In this document: one piece after another, positions 1 through 7,210 of the stretch
Numbering within the stretch: position 1 is the first letter of the stretch
How the letters are laid out: each line of letters starts with the position of its first letter
Assembly: GCA_030064795.1 (NCBI GenBank)
Contig: JASJEI010000238.1
Coordinates: forward strand, 1 to 18,635
Direction: 5' to 3'
From: Pleurocapsa sp. MO_226.B13
GTDB lineage: Bacteria > Cyanobacteriota > Cyanobacteriia > Cyanobacteriales > Xenococcaceae
DNA length: 18,635 nucleotides
Notes under the pieces: model-generated
Databases searched by the model: none
Seen by the model: only the letters and a program-made list of their open reading frames with translations
Told to the model about the DNA's origin: nothing
Program-made: the position numbers and the translations under genes

Positions 1-2
1 CC

Positions 3-1178
3 CTCGATGAAGGTTCTAACCCAACCTGGGATGTCGGTGGTGTATCGGGTGCGGAGTTAATTGGTTCGACATTCACTGTTACCTTTGATGATGGCACTAC
101 AGCTACAGGTCAACTTCAGGGTGCTGGCAATCAAGCAGGCTCACAAGCGTTGGCGACTCAAGATACTACCGATATTCCAGTCACCCTAACCGTGAATAAT
201 TTAGAAGCGGGTAGTGTTGGAACTTACGATGCCAATGGTCCTAGTGTGATGATTAACGGACCTGCGGGACAGACAGCTAGAGTAGTCTTGACTAAGGGCT
301 TTATTCAACCCGTAAGTGTCGATCCGTTCTTGAACGGCACAGCAGAACAACAGGAATTCGCGCCAGTTTTGCAATCTCAATTGGACGCTTTGGCTGCATT
401 GGATTTCCCAGCTAATAACGCAGTAGAATTTCAAACTGTAGATATTCAGTTAACTGGTGAAGACCAAGATATTACCGAGTTGTTCGATTTTTCTAATGTC
501 TCTGTCTTTGACTTTGAGGGAGAAGAGCAACTGCCCCTTGGTTTTGTAGCCAGTGCGATCGATCCGACAAACAACAACCTACCCATTGGGTCAGTTACCC
601 AACCAATATACTTGCAATTTGAAGAAGACACTAATCCTGGAAGTTCTGAAACCGTAATTTATCGAGTTAATGCGGGAGGGGCTGAAATTGCTGCTACCGA
701 TGGAGATATTGCTTGGTCGGCAGATACAGTGAGCAATAATAGTCTTTTCCTTTCCGACCCTGGTAGTAATAATACTGCTTCTTTCCCAGCTGTAGGGCCT
801 GGGGCAAGCGTACCCGATACTGTTCCCGATGCTATCTTTGATACCGAGCGTTGGGATAACTATGGCGGGTCCCAAATGCAGTGGGCTTTTGATGTTCCCC
901 AAGAAGGTCTTTACGAAGTTCGGTTATATATGGGTAATGGTTTTGACGGTACTAACGATCCTGGAGAACGAATCTTTGATGTGGCGATCGAGGGGAACGT
1001 ACCTGCTAATCTAGACGATATCGATCTGTCCGATCGCTTTGGTCATCACACTGGTGGAGCAATTAACAATACTGTAACGGTCACTGATGGAACTATTGAC
1101 ATTGAGTTCATAAACGGTGTAGAAATTCCTTTGATCAACGGGATCGAGATCGTTCAACTTGATGAACAGACTGGATAA
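3..1178 (+). CDS. Malectin-domain extracellular-type protein, 5' partial
   Basis: The frame is open from the first bases of the window, so this is the 3' part of a longer gene; the TTG near 150 is only an internal codon. The C-terminal ~170 residues (bases ~654-1175) read as a malectin-like carbohydrate-binding domain: a VIYRVNAGG opening, then WSADT, a DxIFDTERWD stretch, the QWAFDVP-GLYEVRLYMG core, a GERIFDVAIEG strand and a terminal INGIEIV strand. Malectin domains bind glucose-type disaccharides and in bacteria usually occur in secreted, multi-domain polysaccharide-associated proteins. The N-terminal visible part is acidic and beta-rich, with no family I can name. Codon use and acidity match the Spondin/CHRD protein downstream. 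The signal or secretion domain lies outside the window. The malectin assignment is fairly sure; substrate and role are inferred. Confidence 0.82.
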   Translation, partial: LDEGSNPTWDVGGVSGAELIGSTFTVTFDDGTTATGQLQGAGNQAGSQALATQDTTDIPVTLTVNNLEAGSVGTYDANGPSVMINGPAGQTARVVLTKGFIQPVSVDPFLNGTAEQQEFAPVLQSQLDALAALDFPANNAVEFQTVDIQLTGEDQDITELFDFSNVSVFDFEGEEQLPLGFVASAIDPTNNNLPIGSVTQPIYLQFEEDTNPGSSETVIYRVNAGGAEIAATDGDIAWSADTVSNNSLFLSDPGSNNTASFPAVGPGASVPDTVPDAIFDTERWDNYGGSQMQWAFDVPQEGLYEVRLYMGNGFDGTNDPGERIFDVAIEGNVPANLDDIDLSDRFGHHTGGAINNTVTVTDGTIDIEFINGVEIPLINGIEIVQLDEQTG

Positions 1179-1194
1179 AATCTAATTTCTGTGA

Positions 1195-1214
1195 GGGCGA
1201 ACTGACGTTCGCCT
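1195..1214 (+). terminator. Hairpin after malectin gene
   Basis: A perfect 7-bp stem (GGCGAAC at 1196-1202 and GTTCGCC at 1207-1213) with a 4-nt loop lies 18 nt after the stop codon, extendable by a G-T pair. No T-run follows, so it may be an RNA-stabilising or Rho-assisted hairpin rather than a classic intrinsic terminator. Confidence 0.4.
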
Positions 1215-1278
1215 GAGTGAACGAAAAAAGGTGTGGGGAAAATGGTTGACTAGTTCTCACAGTATCATTAATGACTGT

Positions 1279-1396
1279 AGAGACGTAGCATGCGATGCGG
1301 TTGCGAAGCCCGCGCATGACTCCCAAGGTCGCAGTCCGAAGGACGAGAGCGAGTCCTTGACCGATAGGGAATCCTTTAGGATAGGGCTACGTCTCT
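1279..1396. repeat. Hairpin-rich miniature element with 11-bp terminal inverted repeats
   Basis: This 118-bp block is bounded by perfect 11-bp inverted repeats (AGAGACGTAGC at 1279-1289, GCTACGTCTCT at 1386-1396). Inside are further small stems: GTCC-GAA-GGAC, ATCCT-TT-AGGAT, and a GC-rich GCATGCG/CGCGCATG pair near the left end. It is more GC-rich than its surroundings. The design (nested stems inside terminal repeats, no ORF) resembles the dispersed hairpin or MITE-like repeats common in cyanobacterial intergenic regions. Copy number elsewhere in the genome cannot be seen from here. Confidence 0.65.
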
Positions 1397-1439
1397 CCGA
1401 ATTCCGAATTCCCGTTGATTTACATTCGGGTTCATCAAA

Positions 1440-1463
1440 CTGATATCGATGCTGATATCGATG
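1440..1463. repeat. Two perfect 12-bp tandem copies
   Basis: CTGATATCGATG is repeated exactly twice back to back. It is framed by a 7-bp inverted repeat, GTTCATC at 1430-1436 and GATGAAC at 1460-1466, so the block can also form a stem. It sits just outside the IS4-type transposase fragment. Confidence 0.6.
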
Positions 1464-1475
1464 AACTAATCTCTC

Positions 1476-1895
1476 TCACGGGGTGACAACACAGTCAAAA
1501 GGATGAGAGTATAAGCTTTTTGGCTCCGACCCCTGTTGATAAAAAGGTAGCTTGTTAGGAGTGAGTATCATTAATCGTTCAACCCAATCTTGACACCTTT
1601 GAAAATTTTCAACCCATAAACTACCATATAAACCTATCCAGAAATTACTATGTCTTTTATCTTTTCTCGTATTTTCTTTCAGGCGACATATATATTCAGT
1701 AACTCCTTTTAAACTAATTATTTGTCCTTTTTTTTCTGCACAAGTGTAAGCGATCGCTATTAGTAAAATCAGAGATAATAAACGTCTATCGTTACCTTGA
1801 TATTTCTCTAAGTTATAGCCACCTGATTTACAGTCTTTAAACATTGCCTCAACAGCGTGATTGGACAAGCTGGGGAAACAAAGCGCGTCCCTCAC
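1476..1895 (-). pseudogene. IS4-family transposase, C-terminal fragment
   Basis: Only the last ~126 residues look like transposase. The block EAMFKDCKSGGYNLE carries the catalytic glutamate of the DDE triad and the lysine seven residues later, as in the E-(6)-K part of the IS4 signature. The Y and R expected just before it are absent (PSLSNHA instead), so the homology breaks at about base 1856, directly before this motif. The two catalytic aspartates and the N-terminal two thirds are missing. A stop codon lies in frame at 1905-1907 and the nominal start is a GTG with no convincing ribosome site. A hydrophobic helix (LLSLILLIAIAYTCA) follows the motif, as in intact relatives. It cannot be active. 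Flanking sequence shows no clear IS end, so this is a relic of an older insertion. Confidence 0.8.
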
Positions 1896-2111
1896 GGTTA
1901 TTACTTACAGACTAACAATAGATATGCAACAAATAGAACAGGTTCAATTACAGTAATTTGCTACTATGGCGATCGCACTATTTCCAGAATCGAGTTAATC
2001 GATCTTGGTTCTGCAAGATCGTAATTCATCTGCAAAAATGCGCTCGGCTAAGTATGCCTACCTAGCTCGATCGCTATTGCGATCGCCATACTTCATTGCC
2101 AGGACTAAAAT

Positions 2112-3563
2112 TTAAACAAAGGCAAAATCAGCTTCGGTAATTTGTTCGGCAGAGATACCAGTTAGTTCGGCTAGGATTTCTCCTGTGTCGGCAATACCAA
2201 TTTCGGTATTTTGATCGACTTGACTAATACTCAACTGTCCAAAATTCCAATCGCTACTCAAAGCTAGGTAGTCCAGACCATCATCGAAATCAGTAATAGT
2301 GGTAGTTTCTCCATTGGTAGCCAAGTCATAGCGATCTTCAACACCGTTACCAGTTAATAAATCGGGGTTATTGTTGTCCGTTGGTGCTAGGTAATCACCA
2401 CCTTGAAGCTGTCCGCGAATCGCTCCTCCAGGGAAATCTTCGGTGTGAATATTCCAATATAAACCGATGTCTTCTCCTGGTGCAGCGTGCTTAATTTCTT
2501 CGGTAAACTCACTGAGGGGAATTAAAGCAGGATCGGATTCTTCCCAAATACCAGTTAGGGTAGTCGTGCCGTCATCGTCAATCTTAATTGTCAGATCGTC
2601 GCTGTCTTGTCCATCCGCAGCAGGTTCGACCAAATCGATTAAGCCAAATGCCACACCGCCATTTTCGCCTCTGTTACCATCATGGATATGTAAGCGGGTG
2701 ACATCATCCCCAGTATATTCGGTTTGAGCCGTGCCATCGCCTACATAAGCTCCAAAGTCTAATCCAGATACCGTCAGGCTATAGCTAAGAGCATCTCCTT
2801 GTTCGTTGAGAATTAATTCGGAAATTCCCATCGCGTGTTCGTCTCCTGCTTCTACCTCTTGTGCGCCGTCCAGGATAGAATTAAGTTTAGCGGTCGGCTG
2901 AGAAGTTACCTGAATGCGAGCAAATTCATAACCTTCGGTGGTGTAATCGGCATTAGCAAACATCGGATCGTCTAAAATCCCGCCACTACCAGGAGGTAAG
3001 AAACCTTCGGCTAACTGTACTCCCTCATTTTGGTCTACCCCAGTGTTAGATTCTTGTTGTCCGAAAAATGCCGTATTTTCAGGAATCTCATCATTGACTT
3101 CCGAACCTGCATCTAAAGCTTGTTCTCCCGTGACGGTAAAGTCGAGAGGAATAAAATTTCCCTCTTCATCAAATACCTGATGGGCAAATTCATTACCGTT
3201 AGCAATGAATGTATCGTTGCTCGGTAGTACCATTGAGGCGTAGTTAAAGAAATTAGCATTTCCCTGAGTTGGATCGATATTAAAAGTTAAATATACTGTT
3301 TCCCCTGGGGCAATAGGTGCATTACCGAGAGTACCGTCAACCTGTCCCAGTCCGCTAAAGGCAAACTCCTCGGTAATTAAAGCAGTATCGCCATCTTCGG
3401 CTAAACTCTCTAAGCCAGGAGAAACGGGACGACCGCGATCGTAGGTATCAAAGCCATTGTGAAAGCCGACCCAAAAGGGTGTTTCTAATGTGCCACCTTC
3501 AGGGGAGATATTGGTTATGGAAACTGTTACTTCTTGTAGTTGTGAGTTTTGATTATTAGACAT
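2112..3563 (-). CDS. Spondin_N and CHRD domain protein with type I secretion-like tail
   Basis: 483 residues in three parts. Residues ~10-215 match a Spondin_N domain (VTVSITNISPEGGTLETPFWVGFHNG, then GLESLAEDGDT, the APGETVYLTF strand and YASMVLPSNDTFIAN). Residues ~225-392 are a CHRD domain, with the typical QEV start, LHIHDG at 291-296 and FPGGAIRGQL at 377-386. Residues ~400-483 form an acidic tail (DRYDL, ITDFDDGLDYLAL, IADTGEILAEL-GI) like the C-termini of cyanobacterial type I-secreted, calcium-binding-type proteins. There is no N-terminal signal peptide, which fits C-terminal type I secretion. Start: ATG with AGGGA upstream. Both main domains are known from animal matrix and BMP-antagonist proteins, but their bacterial role is not established; an extracellular matrix or surface role is inference. 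Confidence 0.87.
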   Translation of the reverse strand: MSNNQNSQLQEVTVSITNISPEGGTLETPFWVGFHNGFDTYDRGRPVSPGLESLAEDGDTALITEEFAFSGLGQVDGTLGNAPIAPGETVYLTFNIDPTQGNANFFNYASMVLPSNDTFIANGNEFAHQVFDEEGNFIPLDFTVTGEQALDAGSEVNDEIPENTAFFGQQESNTGVDQNEGVQLAEGFLPPGSGGILDDPMFANADYTTEGYEFARIQVTSQPTAKLNSILDGAQEVEAGDEHAMGISELILNEQGDALSYSLTVSGLDFGAYVGDGTAQTEYTGDDVTRLHIHDGNRGENGGVAFGLIDLVEPAADGQDSDDLTIKIDDDGTTTLTGIWEESDPALIPLSEFTEEIKHAAPGEDIGLYWNIHTEDFPGGAIRGQLQGGDYLAPTDNNNPDLLTGNGVEDRYDLATNGETTTITDFDDGLDYLALSSDWNFGQLSISQVDQNTEIGIADTGEILAELTGISAEQITEADFAFV

Positions 3564-3647
3564 GAAATTATTCCCTTTACTTGAATTGTTGAAATTGAAA
3601 AAGCTAGAGACTCAATCGCGATCGCCCAATCTTTAATTTTTATTTGA

Positions 3648-3703
3648 ATTAATCAAAGGATCTTTCAGTTAAGTCAATCTGCGAAAGATCGGTTTTGGAT
3701 CGG
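3648..3703. repeat. Paired-box repeat, copy 1
   Basis: Box A ATTAATCAAAG (3648-3658) and box B AAGATCGGTTTTGGATCGG (3685-3703) recur exactly at 4363-4418 with the same 37-bp start-to-start spacing. The 26 bp between the boxes is mostly unlike. Copy 1 is ~85-140 bp upstream of the Spondin/CHRD start. Confidence 0.55.
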
Positions 3704-3867
3704 CAAGACAAAAAGCAAAACAGCAATTTTGCTCAAGGGCTATTACCACGAACAACAAAGGTTGAGAACAGCATTCTTTTTTTCTGTCCGAGATAATTAA
3801 CTATTGAAGAGATGAGAAAAAGATTAAAGATACATTAGAGAGAGTTAAAGTCCGATAAGCTCAACAA

Positions 3868-4119
3868 CTAAGATTTGTGATGAATAAAACCGCGATCTAT
3901 TCCATCCAATACTTCCTCGGTAGATGCGATCGCTGCTTGGTCATCGGCGTAAATGATATCCAAATCCCCATCGAGGTCGATTACGACCATAGCGATCGCT
4001 CAAGTAATCGAAGCTTCTCCTTCTTTCTCTGGCGGAAATCCAGCTGGATTGATAATTCCAGAAGTTTTGCTCACATCTTCAAAAATATTGTTACCGCCTG
4101 TTGTCTTCTGAAGTAATAT
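3868..4119 (-). pseudogene. Decayed FG-GAP/VCBS repeat protein fragment
   Basis: Reading the minus strand, one frame gives NIFEDVSKTSGI, then an in-frame TGA at 4000-4002, then AIAMVVIDLDGDLDIIYADDQAA in the same frame, ending at a TAG at 3868-3870. The DLDGDLDIIYAD block is the calcium-binding-loop signature of FG-GAP/VCBS repeats, and the preceding FEDVSK-SGI is typical of the segment before such repeats in ASPIC/UnbV-type proteins. The frame is closed upstream by a TAG at 4120-4122, with no start codon. It is therefore a short remnant with an internal stop. The plus-strand ORF over the same bases is the shadow of this. Confidence 0.6.
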
Positions 4120-4204
4120 CTATAAAAGTAATGTAATTATTTTGAGATTCATTCACGATGGTTTAACTAGACTTATCTTAAAATTATTAGTTGTTGTCAA
4201 AGAA

Positions 4205-4365
4205 AATAAGAAATGAGATTTTTCCTCTAATTTGACCAACGGTAAGAGCAGGCTACTTTGTCAAGGGCGTGGGGTCATCTCGGACTGTTTATCTAGCAAT
4301 ATTAGCTGTATAGCTTCCATAACTAGCTTTTAAGGGGATTGCCCAAACTTGTCTCATTTCTTATT
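4205..4365. repeat. MITE-like element with 14-bp inverted repeats
   Basis: AATAAGAAATGAGA (4205-4218) is matched perfectly in inverse by TCTCATTTCTTATT (4352-4365), bounding 161 bp without an ORF. TCAAAG occurs 2 bp outside each end (4197-4202 and 4368-4373) and could be a target-site duplication. The size, absence of a gene and symmetric ends suggest a non-autonomous transposable element; the parent element is unknown. Confidence 0.5.
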
Positions 4366-4418
4366 AATCAAAGCATCACATAACTTAGATTGTTAATGTA
4401 AGATCGGTTTTGGATCGG
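4363..4418. repeat. Paired-box repeat, copy 2
   Basis: Second copy of boxes A (4363-4373) and B (4400-4418), at the same spacing as the copy at 3648. Box A overlaps the right end of the MITE-like element. It lies ~220 bp upstream of the first csbD-like gene. Confidence 0.55.
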
Positions 4419-4639
4419 TATTGTCAGGTTAATCAAAAGAGAAAAGTAAATCCCGTTCATCCAATCGTCATCTCTCTAGAGATAGTAGCTAATAATCTGT
4501 GTTTAGGTGGCTTAGTAAGACGAGCGATTGATTCTTTTGTGTTTACTCTAAGTTTTTAAATATCTCTAACCCTAGAAAGAGCAAAATAAAAAAAAGATTA
4601 ACTACGATGCAGATATAAAGAATTTGGAAACAATGAATT

Positions 4640-5029
4640 ATGTTCAGTTCAATATCTGGCAAGTTTAGAATCGATACAGGTAAACTAGCTATTATCATAA
4701 GTGCGATCGCTTTTGCAGTTTTAGCTTGGGTTAATCCTTTTGTGTCTGTTACTGATAGTGCTAATGCTGAAACTATTGATGATTTACCATTTGTTATCGC
4801 AGTGCAAGGTGTTACCGACCAAATAGAGGGAGAAGTACAAAAAAATGTTGGTAAGATTAAGCAAAATGTTGGTAAGATCACGGGTCAAACTGAAGGTGCA
4901 TTAGACCAAGCAAAAGGTGAAGCGAAAAAAAGTGTTGGTACTGCTAAAAATAAATTAGATGATGCTGAAGATACAGTCGAAGATAAATCTGAAAGTTTTA
5001 TCGATTCAGTTAAAGATTTCTTAGACTAG
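4640..5029 (+). CDS. CsbD-like protein with N-terminal signal/anchor
   Basis: 129 residues. Residues 15-34 form a hydrophobic helix (KLAIIISAIAFAVLAWVNPF), followed by SANA-E near 40-44, which looks like a signal peptidase site, so the mature protein is probably periplasmic or lumenal, or membrane-anchored if uncut. Residues ~55-105 are CsbD-like: GVTDQIEGEVQKNVGKI, then TGQTEGALDQAKGEAKK. The NVGKIKQ/NVGKITG pair is a short internal duplication, also visible in the DNA. The C-terminus is highly charged and probably helical. CsbD proteins are small, hydrophilic and stress-induced; their molecular function is unknown. The start is the first ATG after an in-frame TGA at 4634; the ribosome site is weak. 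The next gene, 86 bp downstream, is of the same type, suggesting one stress-related unit. Confidence 0.75.
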   Translation: MFSSISGKFRIDTGKLAIIISAIAFAVLAWVNPFVSVTDSANAETIDDLPFVIAVQGVTDQIEGEVQKNVGKIKQNVGKITGQTEGALDQAKGEAKKSVGTAKNKLDDAEDTVEDKSESFIDSVKDFLD

Positions 5030-5115
5030 TGTTAGAAATAAGTCAAAAGGTGGAAGCTAATCAATATAGCCATTGCTAAGATTATCTTATAAACCAGTAA
5101 ATAAAAGAGAAAAAT

Positions 5116-5304
5116 ATGGATACTAAGGACATCAAAGATACCGCTGAAAAACTGAAGCTAAAAGCAGAAGCCAGAAGTGAAGATATCGAGGGAACTATCA
5201 GAGAGAATTTAGGAGAATACTCTAACGACCCAGAGGCAATTGAGGCGGGACGAGCAAAACAGGAAAAAGCGGAAGCTCTACGAGAAGAAGCAGAAAACAA
5301 ATAA
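5116..5304 (+). CDS. Small CsbD-like hydrophilic protein
   Basis: 62 residues, no hydrophobic segment, about half charged, probably entirely helical. The middle, DIEGTIRENLGEYSNDPEAIEAG followed by RAKQEKAEAL, follows the CsbD pattern (IEG-xx-xE-LGE---DPE---G-A-Q). The ATG follows an AAGAGAAAA stretch acting as a purine-rich ribosome site. It lies 86 bp after the membrane-targeted CsbD-like gene and just before a strong terminator, so the two probably form one operon with an exported and a cytoplasmic version. Function unknown beyond the stress association of the family. Confidence 0.7.
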   Translation: MDTKDIKDTAEKLKLKAEARSEDIEGTIRENLGEYSNDPEAIEAGRAKQEKAEALREEAENK

Positions 5305-5334
5305 ATTGAATTGTCATTGAAACAACTATTTTAT

Positions 5335-5376
5335 ATCGATTTAAGTTATTTATTAGTAGCTTAAGTCGATTTTTTT
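5335..5376 (+). terminator. Intrinsic terminator of the csbD-like operon
   Basis: A 10-bp stem (5336-5345 with 5360-5369, one G-T pair) with a 14-nt loop is followed directly by seven Ts at 5370-5376. It lies 31 bp after the stop codon of the second csbD-like gene. Confidence 0.8.
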
Positions 5377-5443
5377 AGAGACGTTTAGTTTATTTTGTAC
5401 CATTTCTCATGATTTGGCTAGATAGATCATTTTTTAAATGATT

Positions 5444-5571
5444 AAGTTATCTGTCTGTGCCGAGAATTATCGTTTTTGAAGACGAAAGAGAAATTAAAAA
5501 TTAGGGGGTCTTTATATCTAAGTTATCCGTATATGCCGAGGTTTATCGGTTCAGTAAGACCCCCTAATTTT
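5444..5571. repeat. Direct repeat pair and long hairpin beside the ISAs1 remnant
   Basis: Two imperfect ~40-bp direct copies start AAGTTATC at 5444 and 5520, and share TGCCGAG and TTATCG. The second copy lies in the loop of a perfect 16-bp stem (AAAATTAGGGGGTCTT at 5497-5512, AAGACCCCCTAATTTT at 5556-5571). I see no gene. It could be the end of another mobile element, a terminator-like structure or a small RNA. Confidence 0.5.
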
Positions 5572-5590
5572 ATATTCCTTGTTTGACTGT

Positions 5591-6321
5591 CTATAATTGT
5601 CGTAGATTATTGTAGCCCTTACCGATAGTGCGATGAAAATCATGTTTCACCCCAGACCAATCTATAGATTCCGCTTGCTCAAATAATTCAACCACTTTTT
5701 GATGAAGATGTTGCTGATTTCCCTTCAGAGCCAGACAATAGTCTGCACCTTTTCCCTGAATTAATTGAGCTATCTCCCTTTGAGTCCCCATGGCATCTAT
5801 GGTGACCAAGCACCCAGATAATTCCAGTACTTTGATTAATTCGGGAATCGCCGTAATTTCATTGGTTTTTTCATGTACTTTTACTTGACCCAGAACTAAT
5901 CTTTGCTCCGATGCCCAAGCATTCACTATGTGAATTGCCTTTTTCCCTATTCCTTTGTCGCCAGAATGCTTAACAGTTTTGCCATCAATGCTAATTACCT
6001 CTCCTGGAACGATTTGGGCTATAGCTTTGACCCAGTCGCGGAAACATTGTTCAAACTCTATGGGGTCAAGTCTGGCAAATCCCCTCGAAATGGTGTCATG
6101 AGAAGGAATGCCATTGGGTAATTCCAAAAACTGTTTTAACCATTCTTGTTTGGAGTTGCCATATTGCTCCATTGCCACCCAATTATCCGCACCGCAAATC
6201 ATCCCACAGATAGCAATAGTTAGAAGATCAATCAGTTTATGTTCTTTGGTTCGGTCGATTCTGGGGTCGGTCAAATTGGCAGGCAGGATCTAGCAGGGTA
6301 ATCTTTGGCGCTTTGTTTCAT
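5591..6321 (-). pseudogene. ISAs1-family transposase, frameshifted and C-terminally truncated
   Basis: The main frame (from ~6274 down) reads DPRIDRTKEHKLIDLLTIA, then ICGADNWVAMEQYG, both hallmarks of the DDE_Tnp_1-associated N-terminal region of ISAs1 transposases. The first two catalytic aspartates are present in SIDGKTVKHS (residue 97 from the TTG at 6274) and TIDAMGTQ (residue 160). The frame stops at 227 residues, right after HDFHRTIGKG, where intact relatives (~370 residues) continue to the third catalytic residue; that part is missing, with a junction near 5615. At the N-terminus, an ATG at 6321 opens MKQSAK, but two single-base shifts are needed to pass through ITLLDP into ANLTDPRI. 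The protein is therefore broken at both ends. Confidence 0.85.
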
Positions 6322-6397
6322 TCTCTCTCACTTGTGCCTCTTTTTTACTCTCAAATTAATTGATCATTTTCACTCAATTTAAGATGCGTTTGCCCTG
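5615..6397 (-). mobile_element. ISAs1-family insertion sequence remnant
   Basis: The transposase-start side of the IS ends with GATGCGTTTGCCCTG at 6383-6397, the reverse of the CAGGGCAAACGCATC-type terminal repeat I recall for this family, ~75 bp outside the transposase ATG. Immediately beyond it the glycosidase frame begins. The other end is missing: no matching CAGGG repeat is visible left of 5615, so the element lost its transposase-tail end. Confidence 0.65.
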
Positions 6398-6867
6398 ATC
6401 AAGAACACCCCTACACCTTTGAAACCAATGATGAAACCTATGATGTAACCTACGAACCCGCCGAATCTCCAACTAGAATGTTTGGCGGAAATTCCAACTG
6501 GCGCGGGCCGATTTGGTTTCCCACTAATTATCTTTTAATCGAGGCTTTGCAAAGATTTGACTATTACTATGACGGTAATTTTGAGGTTGAATGTCCTACA
6601 GGTTCGGGTAAGATGATGACTCTCTGGGAGGTAGCCTCGGAATTAGAAAGACGTTTGATTAAAATCTTTTTACCCAAAGAAAACGGCGAACGACCGATCT
6701 ACGGTGACTTTACCAAATTCCAAACCGACTCTCACTGGCAGGATCTATTACTATTTAATGAATATTTTCACGGCGACAATGGTGCGGGTTTAGGCGCGTC
6801 CCATCAAACGGGCTGGACTGGTTTGGTTGCCAAGTTGATTATGCAAAGAAGTAAGTATGGTAATTAG
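6398..6867 (+). pseudogene. MGH1-like (GH63-type) glycoside hydrolase, C-terminal remnant
   Basis: The frame is open from the IS boundary (DQEHPYTFE, then [20 protein letters not shown]) to the stop at 6867, giving ~156 residues. [47 protein letters not shown] and [16 protein letters not shown] are the conserved C-terminal blocks of the large cyanobacterial glucosidases with an MGH1/GH63 catalytic fold; intact members are several hundred residues longer. The 5' part is not on the other side of the IS, where the csbD-like genes lie instead, so the gene was cut by a deletion as well as an insertion. The ATG at 6478 is internal. A product, if any, would lack most of the (alpha/alpha) barrel. Confidence 0.8.
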
Positions 6868-7210
6868 TAAAATTGACTCAGATTGTAGTAGCGTGTCTAG
6901 ATTAATTTGTTGGGTAGTAAAAATTAAATAATGTAGTGCGAGGCACACCCCACATTACTAAGTAAACCCAATATCTTAGTCTAGATCGGTTTACCTTGAA
7001 TTTTAGTTTAATTGAAGAGATAAAGCGACTGACAAAACTTACTGCGCTTTTCAGTTGAATAGAACCTATTACCTATAATCTTGACAGACCAATTAGGTAA
7101 ACAGGATTTGGTATGACTGTTCGGATGTTACCATCTTGGCGATAAAAGAAAATAAATTTTATTATTATAGATAGACAAACAGTATATTTCGCTACAGAAA
7201 TGAGGTTGAT
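6868..7210. other. Intergenic region
   Basis: 343 bp without a supported gene. A hairpin at 6929-6957 (TAATGT paired with ACATTA, with an inner GTGC-GAG-GCAC stem) probably ends transcription through the glycosidase remnant. A TTGACA at 7081-7086 has no well-spaced -10 box. The promoter of the small-gene pair downstream must lie in the right half. Confidence 0.5.

Larger units (their letters stand above)
3564..4639. other. Long gap without an intact gene
   Basis: This 1076-bp stretch lies between the divergently arranged Spondin/CHRD gene and csbD-like gene, so it must contain both promoters. I see no intact coding sequence. It contains a decayed FG-GAP remnant (3868-4119), a MITE-like inverted-repeat element (4205-4365), a paired-box repeat occurring twice (3648-3703 and 4363-4418), and a 10-bp palindrome TCTCTAGAGA at 4473-4482. 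Confidence 0.7.

Noticed and set aside
1965..2090. Perfect 12-bp inverted repeat TATGGCGATCGC / GCGATCGCCATA
   Set aside because: Most of it is the HIP1 palindrome, which occurs by itself all over this sequence; no further pairing extends the ends.
3877..4116. Plus-strand 79-codon ORF
   Set aside because: The minus strand over the same bases carries an FG-GAP-type motif; the plus-strand product has no recognisable feature.
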